DNA of 64,000 nt from contig NZ_MUYM01000040.1 in NCBI RefSeq assembly GCF_002150765.1, positions 1 to 64,000 on the forward strand, written 5' to 3'. The position numbers and the translations under genes were made by a program. The notes under the pieces are model-generated. The model was not told the DNA's origin. It did not search any database and was given only the letters and a program-made list of their open reading frames with translations. Positions 1 through 7,884 of this stretch are shown here, piece after piece; the first letter of the stretch is position 1, and every line of letters begins with the position of its first letter. This stretch comes from Lentzea kentuckyensis (GTDB lineage: Bacteria > Actinomycetota > Actinomycetes > Mycobacteriales > Pseudonocardiaceae).

Positions 1-478
1 CGGTGATCCCGTTGTCCATCAACAGAAACCCGACCAGTTGCGACAGCGCGCGGCGGCGGGTCACCAGCACGAAGAACCCGATCAGCACCACGGTCATCCC
101 GACCGGAATGGCTTGTGTCGCGGGCGACGGCGCCAAGGCCACCAGCGGCTGCGACACCGCGTAGGCCAGCAACGTCAACACGGCGGCGGCCAGCAGCGAC
201 GCGGACACGTTCACCAACGGCCTGGTCTCCCGCTGCGACTCCCCCACCAGCGCCCGGCGCAACAGGTACGGCAGCACTCCCGCGCGCAGGATCAGCACAC
301 CCACTGCCACAACCCACAGCTCGGCGGAGTTCTCGTGCACCGCCAGCACAGCCACGACCACCGCGAGCGCGACGCCCTGCAACGCGAACACCCGGATGAT
401 CACCGCGAGTTCGCGGCGCCACAGCACCAGCACGGCGGTGAGCAGCAGTGCGCCGCAGGCGAGATACAGGAGCTGCAC
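1..478 (-). CDS. hyfE: HyfE-like hydrogenase-4 membrane subunit (partial, 3' end outside window)
   Basis: Read from the minus strand with a GTG start at 478, preceded by GAGGGGAAACCT, which is a good ribosome binding site and decides the start. The 159 residues in the window form several hydrophobic helices. They end near the edge with a stretch reading GFLLMDNGIT, which matches the conserved region of HyfE/NuoK-like subunits, where a MENG motif is usual. HyfE is a small membrane subunit of hydrogenase-4 and related complexes and is thought to help form the proton path. It follows the HyfC-like gene after 11 bases, so it belongs to the same leftward operon. The C-terminus and any further genes (HyfF and the catalytic large subunit HyfG would be expected) lie off the left edge. 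Confidence 0.8.
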   Translation of the reverse strand, partial: MQLLYLACGALLLTAVLVLWRRELAVIIRVFALQGVALAVVVAVLAVHENSAELWVVAVGVLILRAGVLPYLLRRALVGESQRETRPLVNVSASLLAAAVLTLLAYAVSQPLVALAPSPATQAIPVGMTVVLIGFFVLVTRRRALSQLVGFLLMDNGIT

Positions 479-489
479 AGGTTTCCCCT

Positions 490-1437
490 CTACGCCAGGA
501 AGAACGAAGCCGCGACGGCCAGCAGGGCGAGCAGGAACGACCCGGCCAGCAGCTCCGGCACCCGGAACAGCCGCAGCTTGGCCACGAACACCTCACCCGC
601 CGCGAGCAAGACCCCGAGCACCCCGACCTTCACGACCAGGGCCAGCACGCCGACCAGCAGCGCCACCGGGGTGGCTGCGGTGGCGATTCCCCACGGTGCG
701 AACAGGTTCGCCAGCAACCCGAGGAACACCGACAGCCGCATCGCCGACGCCAGCTCCACCAGCGCGAGGTCCGGGCCCGCGTACTCCAGGATCATCGCCT
801 CGTGCACCATCGTGAGCTCCAGGTGCGTGGACGGGTTGTCCACCGGCAACCGGCCGGTCTCCGCGATGATCACCACGACCAGGGCGACCGCGGCCAGCAG
901 GCTCACCGGGGAGATCACCCGCGCCGGCTCGTGCAACGTCGAGGACACGATGGCGCCGAGGTTGGTCGACCCCACTCGCACCGACAACGCGAAGATCGCC
1001 ACCAGCAGTGTGGGCTCGACCAGCGCGAGGATCGTCATCTCCCGGCTGGCGCCCATCCCGCCGAACGCCGTGCCGGTGTCCAGACCGGCCAGTGCGAGCG
1101 CGACCGCGCCCAGTGCCAGCAACGCCACCACTGCGAACAGATCCGCCGCCGGGTCGACGGCCGAGTCGGTGGCCACGAACGGCGCCACCACGGCGACGAC
1201 GAGGGTGGTGGCCACCAGCACCAGCGGCGCGAGACGGAACATCTCGCTCGTGCCGCGCGGGGTGATCCGCTCCTTGCGCAGCAGCTTGCGCAGATCCCGC
1301 CACGGCTGACCGATCCCCGCACCGGCACGGCCTTCCAGCCGGGCCCGCACCTGCCGCATCACCCCGACCAGCACCGGTGATCCAGCCACGATCAGCAACG
1401 GCTGCACGATCCCGCCGGCCACGCCAAGTGCGCTCAT
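490..1437 (-). CDS. hyfC: HyfC/NuoH-like membrane subunit of hydrogenase-4-type complex
   Basis: This 315-residue, very hydrophobic protein belongs to the respiratory-chain NADH dehydrogenase subunit 1 family (NuoH/HycD/HyfC). These subunits anchor the hydrophilic hydrogenase arm to the membrane and carry the quinone-like site or its relic. Family signatures visible include ETGRLPVDNPSTHLEL (the E-x-R-x-P-x-DNP loop) followed by MVHEAMILEYAG. The ATG at 1437 overlaps the stop of the upstream HyfB-like gene by 4 bases, which fixes the start and implies translational coupling. Longer in-frame starts upstream would lie inside that gene. The length is typical of HyfC. Confidence in family is high; whether the complex makes hydrogen cannot be judged without the large subunit. 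Confidence 0.88.
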   Translation of the reverse strand: MSALGVAGGIVQPLLIVAGSPVLVGVMRQVRARLEGRAGAGIGQPWRDLRKLLRKERITPRGTSEMFRLAPLVLVATTLVVAVVAPFVATDSAVDPAADLFAVVALLALGAVALALAGLDTGTAFGGMGASREMTILALVEPTLLVAIFALSVRVGSTNLGAIVSSTLHEPARVISPVSLLAAVALVVVIIAETGRLPVDNPSTHLELTMVHEAMILEYAGPDLALVELASAMRLSVFLGLLANLFAPWGIATAATPVALLVGVLALVVKVGVLGVLLAAGEVFVAKLRLFRVPELLAGSFLLALLAVAASFFLA

Positions 1438-3431
1438 CTGGTCACCGCCAGCAGAATCAGCACCCCGCACACCGCGTAGAAGCCGTAGCCGAGGTAGCGG
1501 TGCACACTGCCCGACGCCAGCCCACGCCCCGCCCGGCCCCACGCGGTGATCAGGCTCAGCACCGGCTCGTACAGGCGCCGCTCGATCCGATCAGGCACCT
1601 TCCGCCGGTACTCCACGGCCCGCACCAGGTAGCGGGACTCCTCGTGGTGGGACACGTCCACGTCCAGTTCCGGCTGCACCACGTCGTCGAACACCCGCTG
1701 CAACGGTTCAGCGAACGAGGTCGCGGTGTACTCCATCCGCGCCGACATCGGCCCACCACCGCAGTCCCACAGCCGGGCCTCGCGCCGCGCCTTTCTCCCC
1801 GCTACCGCTCGTACCGCACCGACGGTCACGACCAGCGCCGCGACGAGCCCGAGGGTGAGCAGCACGGGCGACAACGCACCGTTGACCTGACTGAGCCGCA
1901 ACGTGACGTCACCGGACACCGCCGTGGCGCCGGCGGCGGCCTGCACTGCGGGCAGAACTCCCCCAGGCCACAACGCGAGCACCACGCAGGCCAGCGCGGC
2001 GACACCCATCCCGGCGAGCATCGTCGGCGGGCTCTCGTGCGCGCCCACGGCGGCCTCGCTACGCGGTTTCGCCAGGAAACCGACGCCGAACGCCTTCACG
2101 AACGTGGCCACCGCGAGCCCTGCCGTCAACGCCACCGCCGCCACCGCGACCGGCATCGCGATCGCCGCCGCCACGCCACCCGCGGGCAAGCCGTGAATCA
2201 ACGCCTGCAGCAGCAACCACTCCGACACGAACGCCGTCCCCGGCGGCAACGCCGACGCCGCCAGCGCCCCCAGCCCGAACGCGGCCGTGGTCACCGGCAT
2301 CACCGGCCGCAACCCGCCCAACTCGTCCAGATCGCGACTGCCGGTCGCGTGCAGCACCGACCCCGCCGCCAGAAACAGCAACGTCTTGAACGCCGCGTGA
2401 CCGACGACGTGCAGCAGCGCGGCGGTCAACGCCAGCCCGGCCAGCACGCGCTCCCCTGACGAGGCGAACAGCCCGGCCGCGCCGACCCCGATGAGCACCA
2501 GCCCCATGTTCTCCGTCGTCGACTGCCCCAGCAGCCGCTTCAGATCCGAGCTCATCGCCGCCTGCAGGATCCCGTACACCGCCGACACCGCGCCAAGTGC
2601 GAGTACCAGCAGCCACCACCACGCCGCGCCACCGCCGAGCAGGTCGACCCCGACCCGCACCAGCCCGTACACGCCGAGGTTCACCATCGCCGCCGACATC
2701 AACGCCGACACGTGACTCGGTGCTTCCGGATGCGCGCGCGGCAACCACGCGTGCAACGGCACGATCCCCGCCTTGGACCCGAACCCCCCGAGCGCCGCCA
2801 CGAACACCACTCCCGCCGCCGCGGGCGACAGGTGCCGGCCGGCCTCGCGCAACGCGGCGAACGAGTCGTCGCCGGCGTGCGCGACGAACACCATCAGTCC
2901 GATCAGGACGGACACGAACCCCAGGTGCGTCATCACCGCGTACCACCGACCCGCCGACGCCACCCGCGGGCCGCGCCGATGCTCGGCGACCACCAGCACC
3001 AGCGATGCCAGCGCCATCAACTCCCAGCACACCAGCAACGTGGACACGTTCGATGCCGCGGGCACCAGCACCATCGCCACCACGAACACCGGCAACGCGA
3101 CCTGCACGCCCCGAGCACGCAACTCCACCGTGTCCGCATAGGACACCCCGTAGACACCCGCCGCCACCGCCACACCGCCGGTCACCGCCACGAACAACCC
3201 GCCCAACGGGTCCAACGCCAGCGACACCCCCGACAACGGCAACAACCCCGGCAGTACAACGGAAAAGGAGCCACCGGCCAGCGCCGCCACCCCCGACACC
3301 ATCGCGGCCACACCCGTCAACGCGGTCCCCACACCGACCACCGCCGCCCGTTCGGGCACAACGCACGCGGCCAGCGCGGTCAGCACTCCGATGGCCACGG
3401 CAACAGCCATCCCCGTCGCGGCGAGGTTCAT
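1434..3431 (-). CDS. hyfB: HyfB/NuoL-like antiporter-type membrane subunit
   Basis: A protein of 665 residues with about 14 or more hydrophobic segments, of the proton-conducting membrane transporter family (NuoL/M/N, MrpA/D, HyfB). In this family the middle of the protein carries the motif seen here as GFGSKAGIVPLHAWLPRAHP followed by APSHVSALMSA, including the conserved Lys and His residues of the proton channel. The C-terminal part has an additional hydrophilic stretch and a final helix, as in HyfB. The ATG at 3431 overlaps the stop of the upstream NuoB-like gene by 4 bases, and an in-frame start 54 bases further upstream is less likely. The role inferred is coupling of electron transfer to proton or sodium movement across the cell membrane. 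Confidence 0.88.
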   Translation of the reverse strand: MNLAATGMAVAVAIGVLTALAACVVPERAAVVGVGTALTGVAAMVSGVAALAGGSFSVVLPGLLPLSGVSLALDPLGGLFVAVTGGVAVAAGVYGVSYADTVELRARGVQVALPVFVVAMVLVPAASNVSTLLVCWELMALASLVLVVAEHRRGPRVASAGRWYAVMTHLGFVSVLIGLMVFVAHAGDDSFAALREAGRHLSPAAAGVVFVAALGGFGSKAGIVPLHAWLPRAHPEAPSHVSALMSAAMVNLGVYGLVRVGVDLLGGGAAWWWLLVLALGAVSAVYGILQAAMSSDLKRLLGQSTTENMGLVLIGVGAAGLFASSGERVLAGLALTAALLHVVGHAAFKTLLFLAAGSVLHATGSRDLDELGGLRPVMPVTTAAFGLGALAASALPPGTAFVSEWLLLQALIHGLPAGGVAAAIAMPVAVAAVALTAGLAVATFVKAFGVGFLAKPRSEAAVGAHESPPTMLAGMGVAALACVVLALWPGGVLPAVQAAAGATAVSGDVTLRLSQVNGALSPVLLTLGLVAALVVTVGAVRAVAGRKARREARLWDCGGGPMSARMEYTATSFAEPLQRVFDDVVQPELDVDVSHHEESRYLVRAVEYRRKVPDRIERRLYEPVLSLITAWGRAGRGLASGSVHRYLGYGFYAVCGVLILLAVTR

Positions 3432-3913
3432 CGGCCGGTCAGCTTCCGCAGTCCCTCGACGATCGCCTCCGGCCGTGGCGGACACCCCGGAATCTCCAGG
3501 TCGACCGGCACGATCTCGTGCACCGCGCCAGCCACCCCGTAGGCACCGGCGAACACCCCGCAGTTGCGCGCGCAGTCCCCTACCGCCACCACTACCTTCG
3601 GGGCCGGCACCGCGTCGAACGTCCGCCGCAGCGGCTCGGCCATGTTCCGCGTCACGACCCCGGTCACCAGCAACGCGTCCGCGTGCCGCGGCGAGGCCAC
3701 CAGCCGAGCCCCGTACCGCTCACCGTCGTGAACCGGTCCGAACGCCGACCCGATCTCGACCTCGCACCCGTTGCACGACCCCGCGTCGACGTGTCGGATC
3801 TGCACCGACCCGCCCAGCGCGGCGGCCTGGTCCGGCCGGTCGCCGGACAGCAGCGGCGGGGCCGGTTCGGCCACTTGTCCGGTCCGGCGGATCTTGCGCC
3901 ACAAACTGAGCAC
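3428..3913 (-). CDS. hyfI: NuoB/HyfI-like iron-sulfur subunit
   Basis: A 161-residue soluble subunit of the NADH-quinone oxidoreductase 20 kDa (NuoB) family, homologous to the small subunit of group 4 [NiFe]-hydrogenases. The four cysteines that bind the proximal 4Fe-4S cluster are visible: C47 and C50 in GSCNGCE, C114 in VGDCARNCG and C144 in IPGCPPRPE. This subunit passes electrons between the catalytic large subunit and the next cluster. It is first in a leftward operon with HyfB-, HyfC- and HyfE-like genes, each overlapping or nearly so. A GTG start at 3913 is used. HyfI is usually encoded late in hyf operons, so having it first resembles the Ech/Mbh-like variants. Confidence 0.88.
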   Translation of the reverse strand: MLSLWRKIRRTGQVAEPAPPLLSGDRPDQAAALGGSVQIRHVDAGSCNGCEVEIGSAFGPVHDGERYGARLVASPRHADALLVTGVVTRNMAEPLRRTFDAVPAPKVVVAVGDCARNCGVFAGAYGVAGAVHEIVPVDLEIPGCPPRPEAIVEGLRKLTGR

Positions 3914-3952
3914 GCTCTAGCTCCCACGATGGAGTCGGCAGAGAGGAAGGGT

Positions 3953-3992
3953 GCGGTCACCCCGCCCTTGGGGAGGGACGCGGGGTGACCGC
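3953..3992. terminator. Strong inverted repeat at the 3' end of the ArsR gene
   Basis: A perfect 13-bp stem, GCGGTCACCCCGC and its complement, is separated by 14 bases. It overlaps the last codons of the leftward ArsR gene and lies just before the hydrogenase-like operon. There is no long T tract, as is common for actinomycete hairpin terminators. It probably insulates the regulator transcript from the hyf-like operon. Confidence 0.6.
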
Positions 3993-4346
3993 GGCTCGAC
4001 CGCCGTGCGGCACGGGCGGATCGGCGGTGCGAAGGTCTTCGAGCAGCTCGGCCTGCCCTGCCAACACGCCCGAAAGGATCTGCCGTGCCGCGGCCAGCAG
4101 TCCGGCCACGTACGGGCTGGTCAGCGAGTAGTAGACGGTGGCGCCCTCCTTGCGGGTCGCGACCAGGCCCGCTCGGCGCAGCACCGCCAGCTGCTGGGAC
4201 AGGTTCGCGGGCTCGACACCCACCTGCGGCACCATCTCCGCGACCGCGTGTTCGTGCCCGCTGAGCAGCTCCAGCACCCGAATCCGCACCGGATGCCCCA
4301 GCGTTTTGAAGAAGTCCGCCTTGAGCTGGTAGAGCGGCTTGCTCAC
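3957..4346 (-). CDS. ArsR/SmtB-family winged-helix transcriptional regulator
   Basis: A 129-residue DNA-binding repressor of the ArsR/SmtB type. The family core is evident: FFKTLGHPVRIRVLELLSG, then the recognition helix region VEPANLSQQLAVLRRAGLV and the wing VATRKEGATVYYSLTSP. There are no cysteine pairs in the usual alpha-3 metal site, so the inducer is not obviously arsenite or a soft metal. Similar proteins in actinomycetes are often described as metal- or redox-responsive. The GTG at 4346 is preferred because GGAG lies about 8 bases upstream; an in-frame GTG at 4400 would sit inside the operator palindrome. The gene is divergent from a receiver protein, and the shared 100-bp gap carries the operator. 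Its target is probably itself and that neighbour. Confidence 0.85.
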   Translation of the reverse strand: MSKPLYQLKADFFKTLGHPVRIRVLELLSGHEHAVAEMVPQVGVEPANLSQQLAVLRRAGLVATRKEGATVYYSLTSPYVAGLLAAARQILSGVLAGQAELLEDLRTADPPVPHGGRAAVTPRPSPRAG

Positions 4347-4398
4347 CCGCGCACTCCTTCCCGCCACGCGAAGCCGATGCCTGGTCGCAGGCTTCAAC

Positions 4399-4418
4399 AC
4401 TTGCTAATCTTAGCAAGT
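4399..4418. promoter_or_regulatory. ArsR-type operator palindrome
   Basis: ACTTGCTAATCTTAGCAAGT is a 9-bp inverted repeat with a 2-base centre. It lies between the divergent ArsR gene and the receiver gene, about 50 bases upstream of each start. It has the layout of SmtB/ArsR operators (TA-rich imperfect 12-2-12 repeats), and its low GC content stands out from the surroundings. Autoregulation is inferred. Confidence 0.75.
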
Positions 4419-4449
4419 CTACAATCACGCATCCCGACAGGACCACACC

Positions 4450-4842
4450 GTGCCCCGAGTTCCCGAACCGCTCAGAGTTCTCGTGGCCGACGCCTCACCG
4501 TTCTTCCAGGACGCCTTGCGGGACGTCCTGCACCGCGCGGCCGACCTCGAGGTCGTCGCCATCGCGGGATCCGCCGACGACGCGATCAGCCTGGCCCAGC
4601 ACCACCAGCCCACCGTCGCCATCGTGGACGTCCACCTGTCCGGCGACGGGCTGCACGCCATCCGCCGCATGCACCAGCTGACCCCCGAAGTCAGGATCGT
4701 CGCGCTGTGCGGCCTCATCGACGCCCCGTCCGAAACCGAACTCCGAGAGCTCGGCGTCGTCGAATACGTGATCAAAGGCGTCCCCAACAGCAAGATCCTG
4801 GCGGCCGTCCGCCGGGCAGCCGAGGAAGGCACCACCCAGTGA
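4450..4842 (+). CDS. Stand-alone response-regulator receiver domain protein
   Basis: A 130-residue single-domain receiver (CheY-like). The phosphoacceptor is probably D60 in VAIVDVHLSGDG, and the conserved Lys is K109 in YVIKGVP. Two departures from the consensus are visible: the N-terminal acidic pair is VADAS (one Asp only), and the usual Thr/Ser near residue 87 is Cys (ALCGL). No DNA-binding domain follows, so it may act by protein contact or as a phosphate sink. The GTG at 4450 starts close to the ArsR operator, and the stop overlaps the next gene by GTGA. No kinase gene is adjacent; the DosS-like kinase 16 kb away is one possible partner. Confidence 0.8.
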   Translation: MPRVPEPLRVLVADASPFFQDALRDVLHRAADLEVVAIAGSADDAISLAQHHQPTVAIVDVHLSGDGLHAIRRMHQLTPEVRIVALCGLIDAPSETELRELGVVEYVIKGVPNSKILAAVRRAAEEGTTQ

Positions 4843-5246
4843 CACCCCGTACAACCCTGCGCGGAACCAGGCCCAACCCGATCCAGTGGCTGTGGTACGC
4901 CGTCGGCGGACGCCTTCCCCAGCGCTGCAACCCCTGGGTGCTGCACGACGTCACCTGCCGCACCTGGGCCGTCCGCCATTTCCTCCGCGGCTTCGTCCAG
5001 ATGTCACCGATCCTGCTGCTGCTCCTGCTACCAGGACCGCTCTACATCAGGATCCTGTCGATCCTGCTCGGCATGTTCGTCGGCTACTTCTACTCGATGA
5101 CCTACATGTGGCACACGACCGAGCAGCGCCTCGTCAAACAAGGCTTCCCGAGAGGACTCGGCGAGCAGACCCGCCAGGCGAAGCACGCCGAAGAACACGC
5201 ACGTGCCAAAGCCGCCTACGAACAGCGCTACCGCGGCAACTCCTGA
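4839..5246 (+). CDS. DUF5313 family small membrane protein
   Basis: A 135-residue protein of the actinobacterial DUF5313 family, recognised by the N-terminal run PNPIQWLWYAVGG and by WVLHDVTCRTWAVRH. Two hydrophobic segments follow (about residues 55-70 and 73-90), then a basic, Arg/Lys-rich tail. The function of the family is unknown; members are often found near stress or dormancy genes. The GTG start at 4839 overlaps the receiver gene's stop, so the two are probably co-translated. No catalytic motif is seen. Confidence 0.8.
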   Translation: MTPRTTLRGTRPNPIQWLWYAVGGRLPQRCNPWVLHDVTCRTWAVRHFLRGFVQMSPILLLLLLPGPLYIRILSILLGMFVGYFYSMTYMWHTTEQRLVKQGFPRGLGEQTRQAKHAEEHARAKAAYEQRYRGNS

Positions 5247-5292
5247 ACCTGTTCTACGACCTCCTTCCCCATCGGAAGCAGGAGATCGGCCC

Positions 5293-5318
5293 GGCGAAGT
5301 TCACTCCACTTCTTCGCC
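5293..5318. terminator. Possible bidirectional terminator between convergent genes
   Basis: GGCGAAG and CTTCGCC form a 7-bp stem with a 12-base loop in the short gap between the converging DUF5313 and CBS-BON genes. The position fits a shared terminator, but the stem is short. Confidence 0.35.
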
Positions 5319-5323
5319 ACCGG

Positions 5324-5932
5324 TCAGCTCCCCGCGTACTCGGCGAAGCGCACGTCGGTCACGCCCGCGACCGCGCGTGCCAGTACCTCGGCGACGTGAC
5401 GGTCGGTCGCGTCGTTCATCTTGTCCACGATGGACACTCGGCCGCCCGTCACCTCGACCGCCCACCGGTGGGAGGAGCCGATCATGTTCAGGCGGTGCCG
5501 GATCTCCGCCTCGATGATCCAGTCGTCGCGGCTGATGGAACGCAACATGTCCCGGCGGGTCACAATCCCCACCAGACGGCCCTCGTGGACCACCGGGACG
5601 CTCCGCACGCCGTGCCGCAACATCAGGTCGGCGACCTCGGCCAGGTCGGTGCTCCGGGTCGCGGTCACCGGCTTGGTCATCACCTCGCCGACCAGGTTGG
5701 CGGGTGTGTTCCTGGGCGCGGCGGGTTCGCCGTGCACCAGCTGTCGTGGGTCTTGGGGCAGCCTGTCCCGCAGCAGCTCTGCCTCACCGACCACGCCGAC
5801 CAGCGCACCAGAGGTGTCGACCACGGGCAACGCGGTGAAGCCGCGTTCCGCGAGCAGCCGGGCGGCGTCACGGGCCGCCATGTCCGGAAAGACGACCACG
5901 ACGTCGGTGGTCATCACGTCTCGGGTCCTCAT
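5324..5932 (-). CDS. CBS-CBS-BON domain protein
   Basis: A 202-residue protein with two CBS motifs (about residues 1-60 and 75-135), each opening with a VMT-type signature (RDVMTTDVVVVFP and GEVMTKPVTATRS), followed by a BON-like C-terminal domain (residues 140-200). CBS pairs bind adenosyl nucleotides such as AMP or ATP; the BON domain is a putative lipid- or protein-binding module. In mycobacteria a CBS protein of this type (Hrp1, Rv2626c) is one of the most strongly hypoxia-induced DosR targets. The gene lies 10 bases downstream of a paralogue and shares its promoter region, where two Dos-box-like motifs occur. Ligand and partner are unknown. Confidence 0.85.
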   Translation of the reverse strand: MRTRDVMTTDVVVVFPDMAARDAARLLAERGFTALPVVDTSGALVGVVGEAELLRDRLPQDPRQLVHGEPAAPRNTPANLVGEVMTKPVTATRSTDLAEVADLMLRHGVRSVPVVHEGRLVGIVTRRDMLRSISRDDWIIEAEIRHRLNMIGSSHRWAVEVTGGRVSIVDKMNDATDRHVAEVLARAVAGVTDVRFAEYAGS

Positions 5933-5942
5933 GGGGCTCTCC

Positions 5943-6629
5943 TCAGCCGAAGATCTCGGTCTGGCGGGTGTGCGTGGTGTCGTTCCACTCGGGCCGCAGC
6001 CGGTTGTGCACGTCCACCACGCCTGGCAGCACCCGGACGAGGTGCTCGGCGATGTCGACCTCGCTCTGGCGTTCGAGCTTTCCCTGCAGATCGACCACGC
6101 CTTCGGTCACCTTGACGTCGATGGTGTCCGGGTCCACCCACAGCATCCGGCCGAAGATCTCCTCGCGGATCGTCGTGCGCAGTTCCTCGTCCTCACGCAG
6201 GAAGAGCTTCAGCAGATCGCGGCGGGACAGCACACCCACGAGCGCGCCGTCGGAGTCCAGGACGAAGAGCCTGCGCACGCCGGCGGATGCCAGCTCGCGG
6301 GCGGCGGCACTCGCCGAAAGGTCGGGCGAGACGCTCTTCACCGGTGACGTCATCACGTCGCGGGCGGTCACCCCGCTCGCCTGCTCCCAGCGGTGCTTCG
6401 TCTCGCGGCCCGCGAACAGACCGGGTGCGTCCTCGGTGCCGCCGCGGAATTCTTCCTTCGGCATCAGGTCGGTCTCTGAGACGACACCGACGGGGTAACC
6501 GCCGTCGAGCACGGGCACGGCGCTGATCCTGTTGCTCTCCAGCAGCTGCACGAGTTCCTTGAACGAGCTGCCGACATCCGCGGTGATCACCTCACGTGTC
6601 ATCAGCGAGGCGACTGTCGGTTCACGCAT
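5943..6629 (-). CDS. CBS-CBS-BON domain protein, paralogue of the neighbour
   Basis: A 228-residue paralogue of the downstream gene, with CBS motifs beginning ASLMTREVITADVG and ARDVMTSPVKSVSP and a C-terminal BON domain (VDLQGKLERQSEVDIAEHL). The two CBS motifs are separated by an insert of about 30 residues, longer than usual. The ATG at 6629 follows GGAGGGTGTC and is chosen over a far-upstream in-frame start that would run through the promoter region. It is first in a two-gene leftward operon and divergent from the nitroreductase gene. Two GGGAC-N4-GCCCC-type motifs in the shared gap suggest DosR control. Confidence 0.85.
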   Translation of the reverse strand: MREPTVASLMTREVITADVGSSFKELVQLLESNRISAVPVLDGGYPVGVVSETDLMPKEEFRGGTEDAPGLFAGRETKHRWEQASGVTARDVMTSPVKSVSPDLSASAAARELASAGVRRLFVLDSDGALVGVLSRRDLLKLFLREDEELRTTIREEIFGRMLWVDPDTIDVKVTEGVVDLQGKLERQSEVDIAEHLVRVLPGVVDVHNRLRPEWNDTTHTRQTEIFG

Positions 6630-6739
6630 GACACCCTCCGGCGATCCTCGGTTTCTCTCTGCCTCAGCCTTCTCGGCGCAACTGCCGCCGCCCACCTGCC
6701 AAGGGCGTGGGTGAGCCGGGCGTTCCGACCCGGTGCGAG

Positions 6740-6753
6740 AGGACCGAAGGGCC
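6740..6753. promoter_or_regulatory. Dos-box-like motif in divergent promoter (CBS operon / nitroreductase)
   Basis: AGGACCGAAGGGCC has the 5-4-5 layout of the mycobacterial Dos box (GGGAC-N4-GTCCC core) with a good left half and a partial right half. It lies 111 bases from the CBS-BON start and 136 bases from the nitroreductase start. Confidence 0.45.
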
Positions 6754-6812
6754 CTGCCTCGGAGCGCAGGCCCGTTGATGCCGCGCTGAGTGCCTCGGGT
6801 CCCGGCCAGGCA

Positions 6813-6826
6813 GGGACGTAGGCCCC
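6813..6826. promoter_or_regulatory. Dos-box-like motif upstream of nitroreductase-PEP synthase operon
   Basis: GGGACGTAGGCCCC matches a perfect GGGAC left half and a 4 of 5 right half in the Dos-box spacing, 63 bases upstream of the nitroreductase ATG. Together with the motif at 6740 it gives a paired arrangement, like many DosR-controlled promoters. Confidence 0.55.
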
Positions 6827-6888
6827 TCACCCGCAGCCGCCCGTGCTGCGAACTTCAAGACAGGACTTCGACGACGGAGGTGAGCGGG

Positions 6889-7884
6889 ATGGACCGCGGT
6901 CAGCCCGACGAGACAACGGTGCGAGCGGCGGTGGCACTCGCCGGACGCGCGCCCTCGGTGCACAACTCCCAGCCGTGGCGGTGGGAAGTCGGTGAGCACA
7001 GCCTGCACCTGTACGCCGACCGCACCCGCGGCCTGCCCGCGACCGACCCGCTCGGCGCCGACCTGATCGTCAGCTGCGGGGCCACGCTGCACCACCTGCG
7101 GATCGGGCTCGCCGCACTCGGCTGGCGCGCCAAGATCCACCGGCTCCCGAACCCCGCTCAGCCCGACCACCTGGCCGCCATCGAGTTCGAGCCGGTGGAA
7201 CCGCGTGAGTCGCATGTCGTCCTGGCGGCCGCGATCCCCCGCAGACGCACGGACCGCCGCGCCTTCTCGTCCTGGCCGGCGCCCGACGAACTGCTGCAGG
7301 ACCTCGTGCAGACCGCACGCGCCGAGGGCGTGGACGCGCACGTCGTGACCGGCAAAGCACGCGACGAGCTGCTGATCGCGATCGGCAAGGCGGCCGACAT
7401 CCAGGAAGCAGATCCGGCCTACCAGGCGGAGATCCGGCAGTGGAGCGGCGTGTATCCCGGTGCCACCGCCGGGGTTCCCGCCGCGAACATCCCGGCTGGC
7501 TCACGGCAGTACGGCAACCTGCGGATGCGGGAGTTCTCGCCAGGTTCTCTGCTGCAGGGCGGGCGAAGCCTGCTTGGTGAGGATGCCGGAACCCTGCTCG
7601 TGCTGAGCACGTCGTCCGACGACGACCTGTCGCGGCTGCGCGCCGGCGAGGCGACCAGCGCCGTCCTGCTCGAGGCCACCGCCGCGGGCCTCGCCACCTG
7701 CCCGCTGAGCCAGCCACTCGAGGTCGTGGAGACCAGAGAGCTGGTGCGCGACGAGGTCCTCGGCGGCTCCACCTGCCCACAGCTCGTCATCCGCGTCGGC
7801 TGGGCCGGGTTCAACGCCGACCCGCTGCCCGCCACTCCTCGCCGTCCCACCATCGACCTTCTCCGCGACCAGGAGCAGAAGTGA
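6889..7884 (+). CDS. Acg-type nitroreductase-family protein
   Basis: A 331-residue member of the Acg family (Mycobacterium tuberculosis Rv2032/Rv3131/Rv3127 type), a nitroreductase-fold flavoprotein group in which the two halves mimic a nitroreductase dimer. The hallmark [14 protein letters not shown] is near the N-terminus (residues 22-35), and the C-terminal [10 protein letters not shown] is typical. In M. tuberculosis these genes belong to the DosR regulon, and Acg binds FMN without clear nitroreductase activity, so an FMN-storage role has been proposed. The ATG at 6889 follows GGAGGTGAGCGGG. The stop overlaps the PEP synthase start by GTGA, so the two form an operon behind Dos-box-like motifs. 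It is one of three related proteins in this window. Confidence 0.85.
   Translation: MDRGQPDETTVRAAVALAGRAPSVHNSQPWRWEVGEHSLHLYADRTRGLPATDPLGADLIVSCGATLHHLRIGLAALGWRAKIHRLPNPAQPDHLAAIEFEPVEPRESHVVLAAAIPRRRTDRRAFSSWPAPDELLQDLVQTARAEGVDAHVVTGKARDELLIAIGKAADIQEADPAYQAEIRQWSGVYPGATAGVPAANIPAGSRQYGNLRMREFSPGSLLQGGRSLLGEDAGTLLVLSTSSDDDLSRLRAGEATSAVLLEATAAGLATCPLSQPLEVVETRELVRDEVLGGSTCPQLVIRVGWAGFNADPLPATPRRPTIDLLRDQEQK

Noticed and set aside
38-1309. Long rightward open frame of 423 codons across the left edge
   Set aside because: It is antisense to clear HyfC/HyfE-like genes and encodes a His/Arg/Gln-rich, low-complexity product with no family features; a GC-bias shadow.
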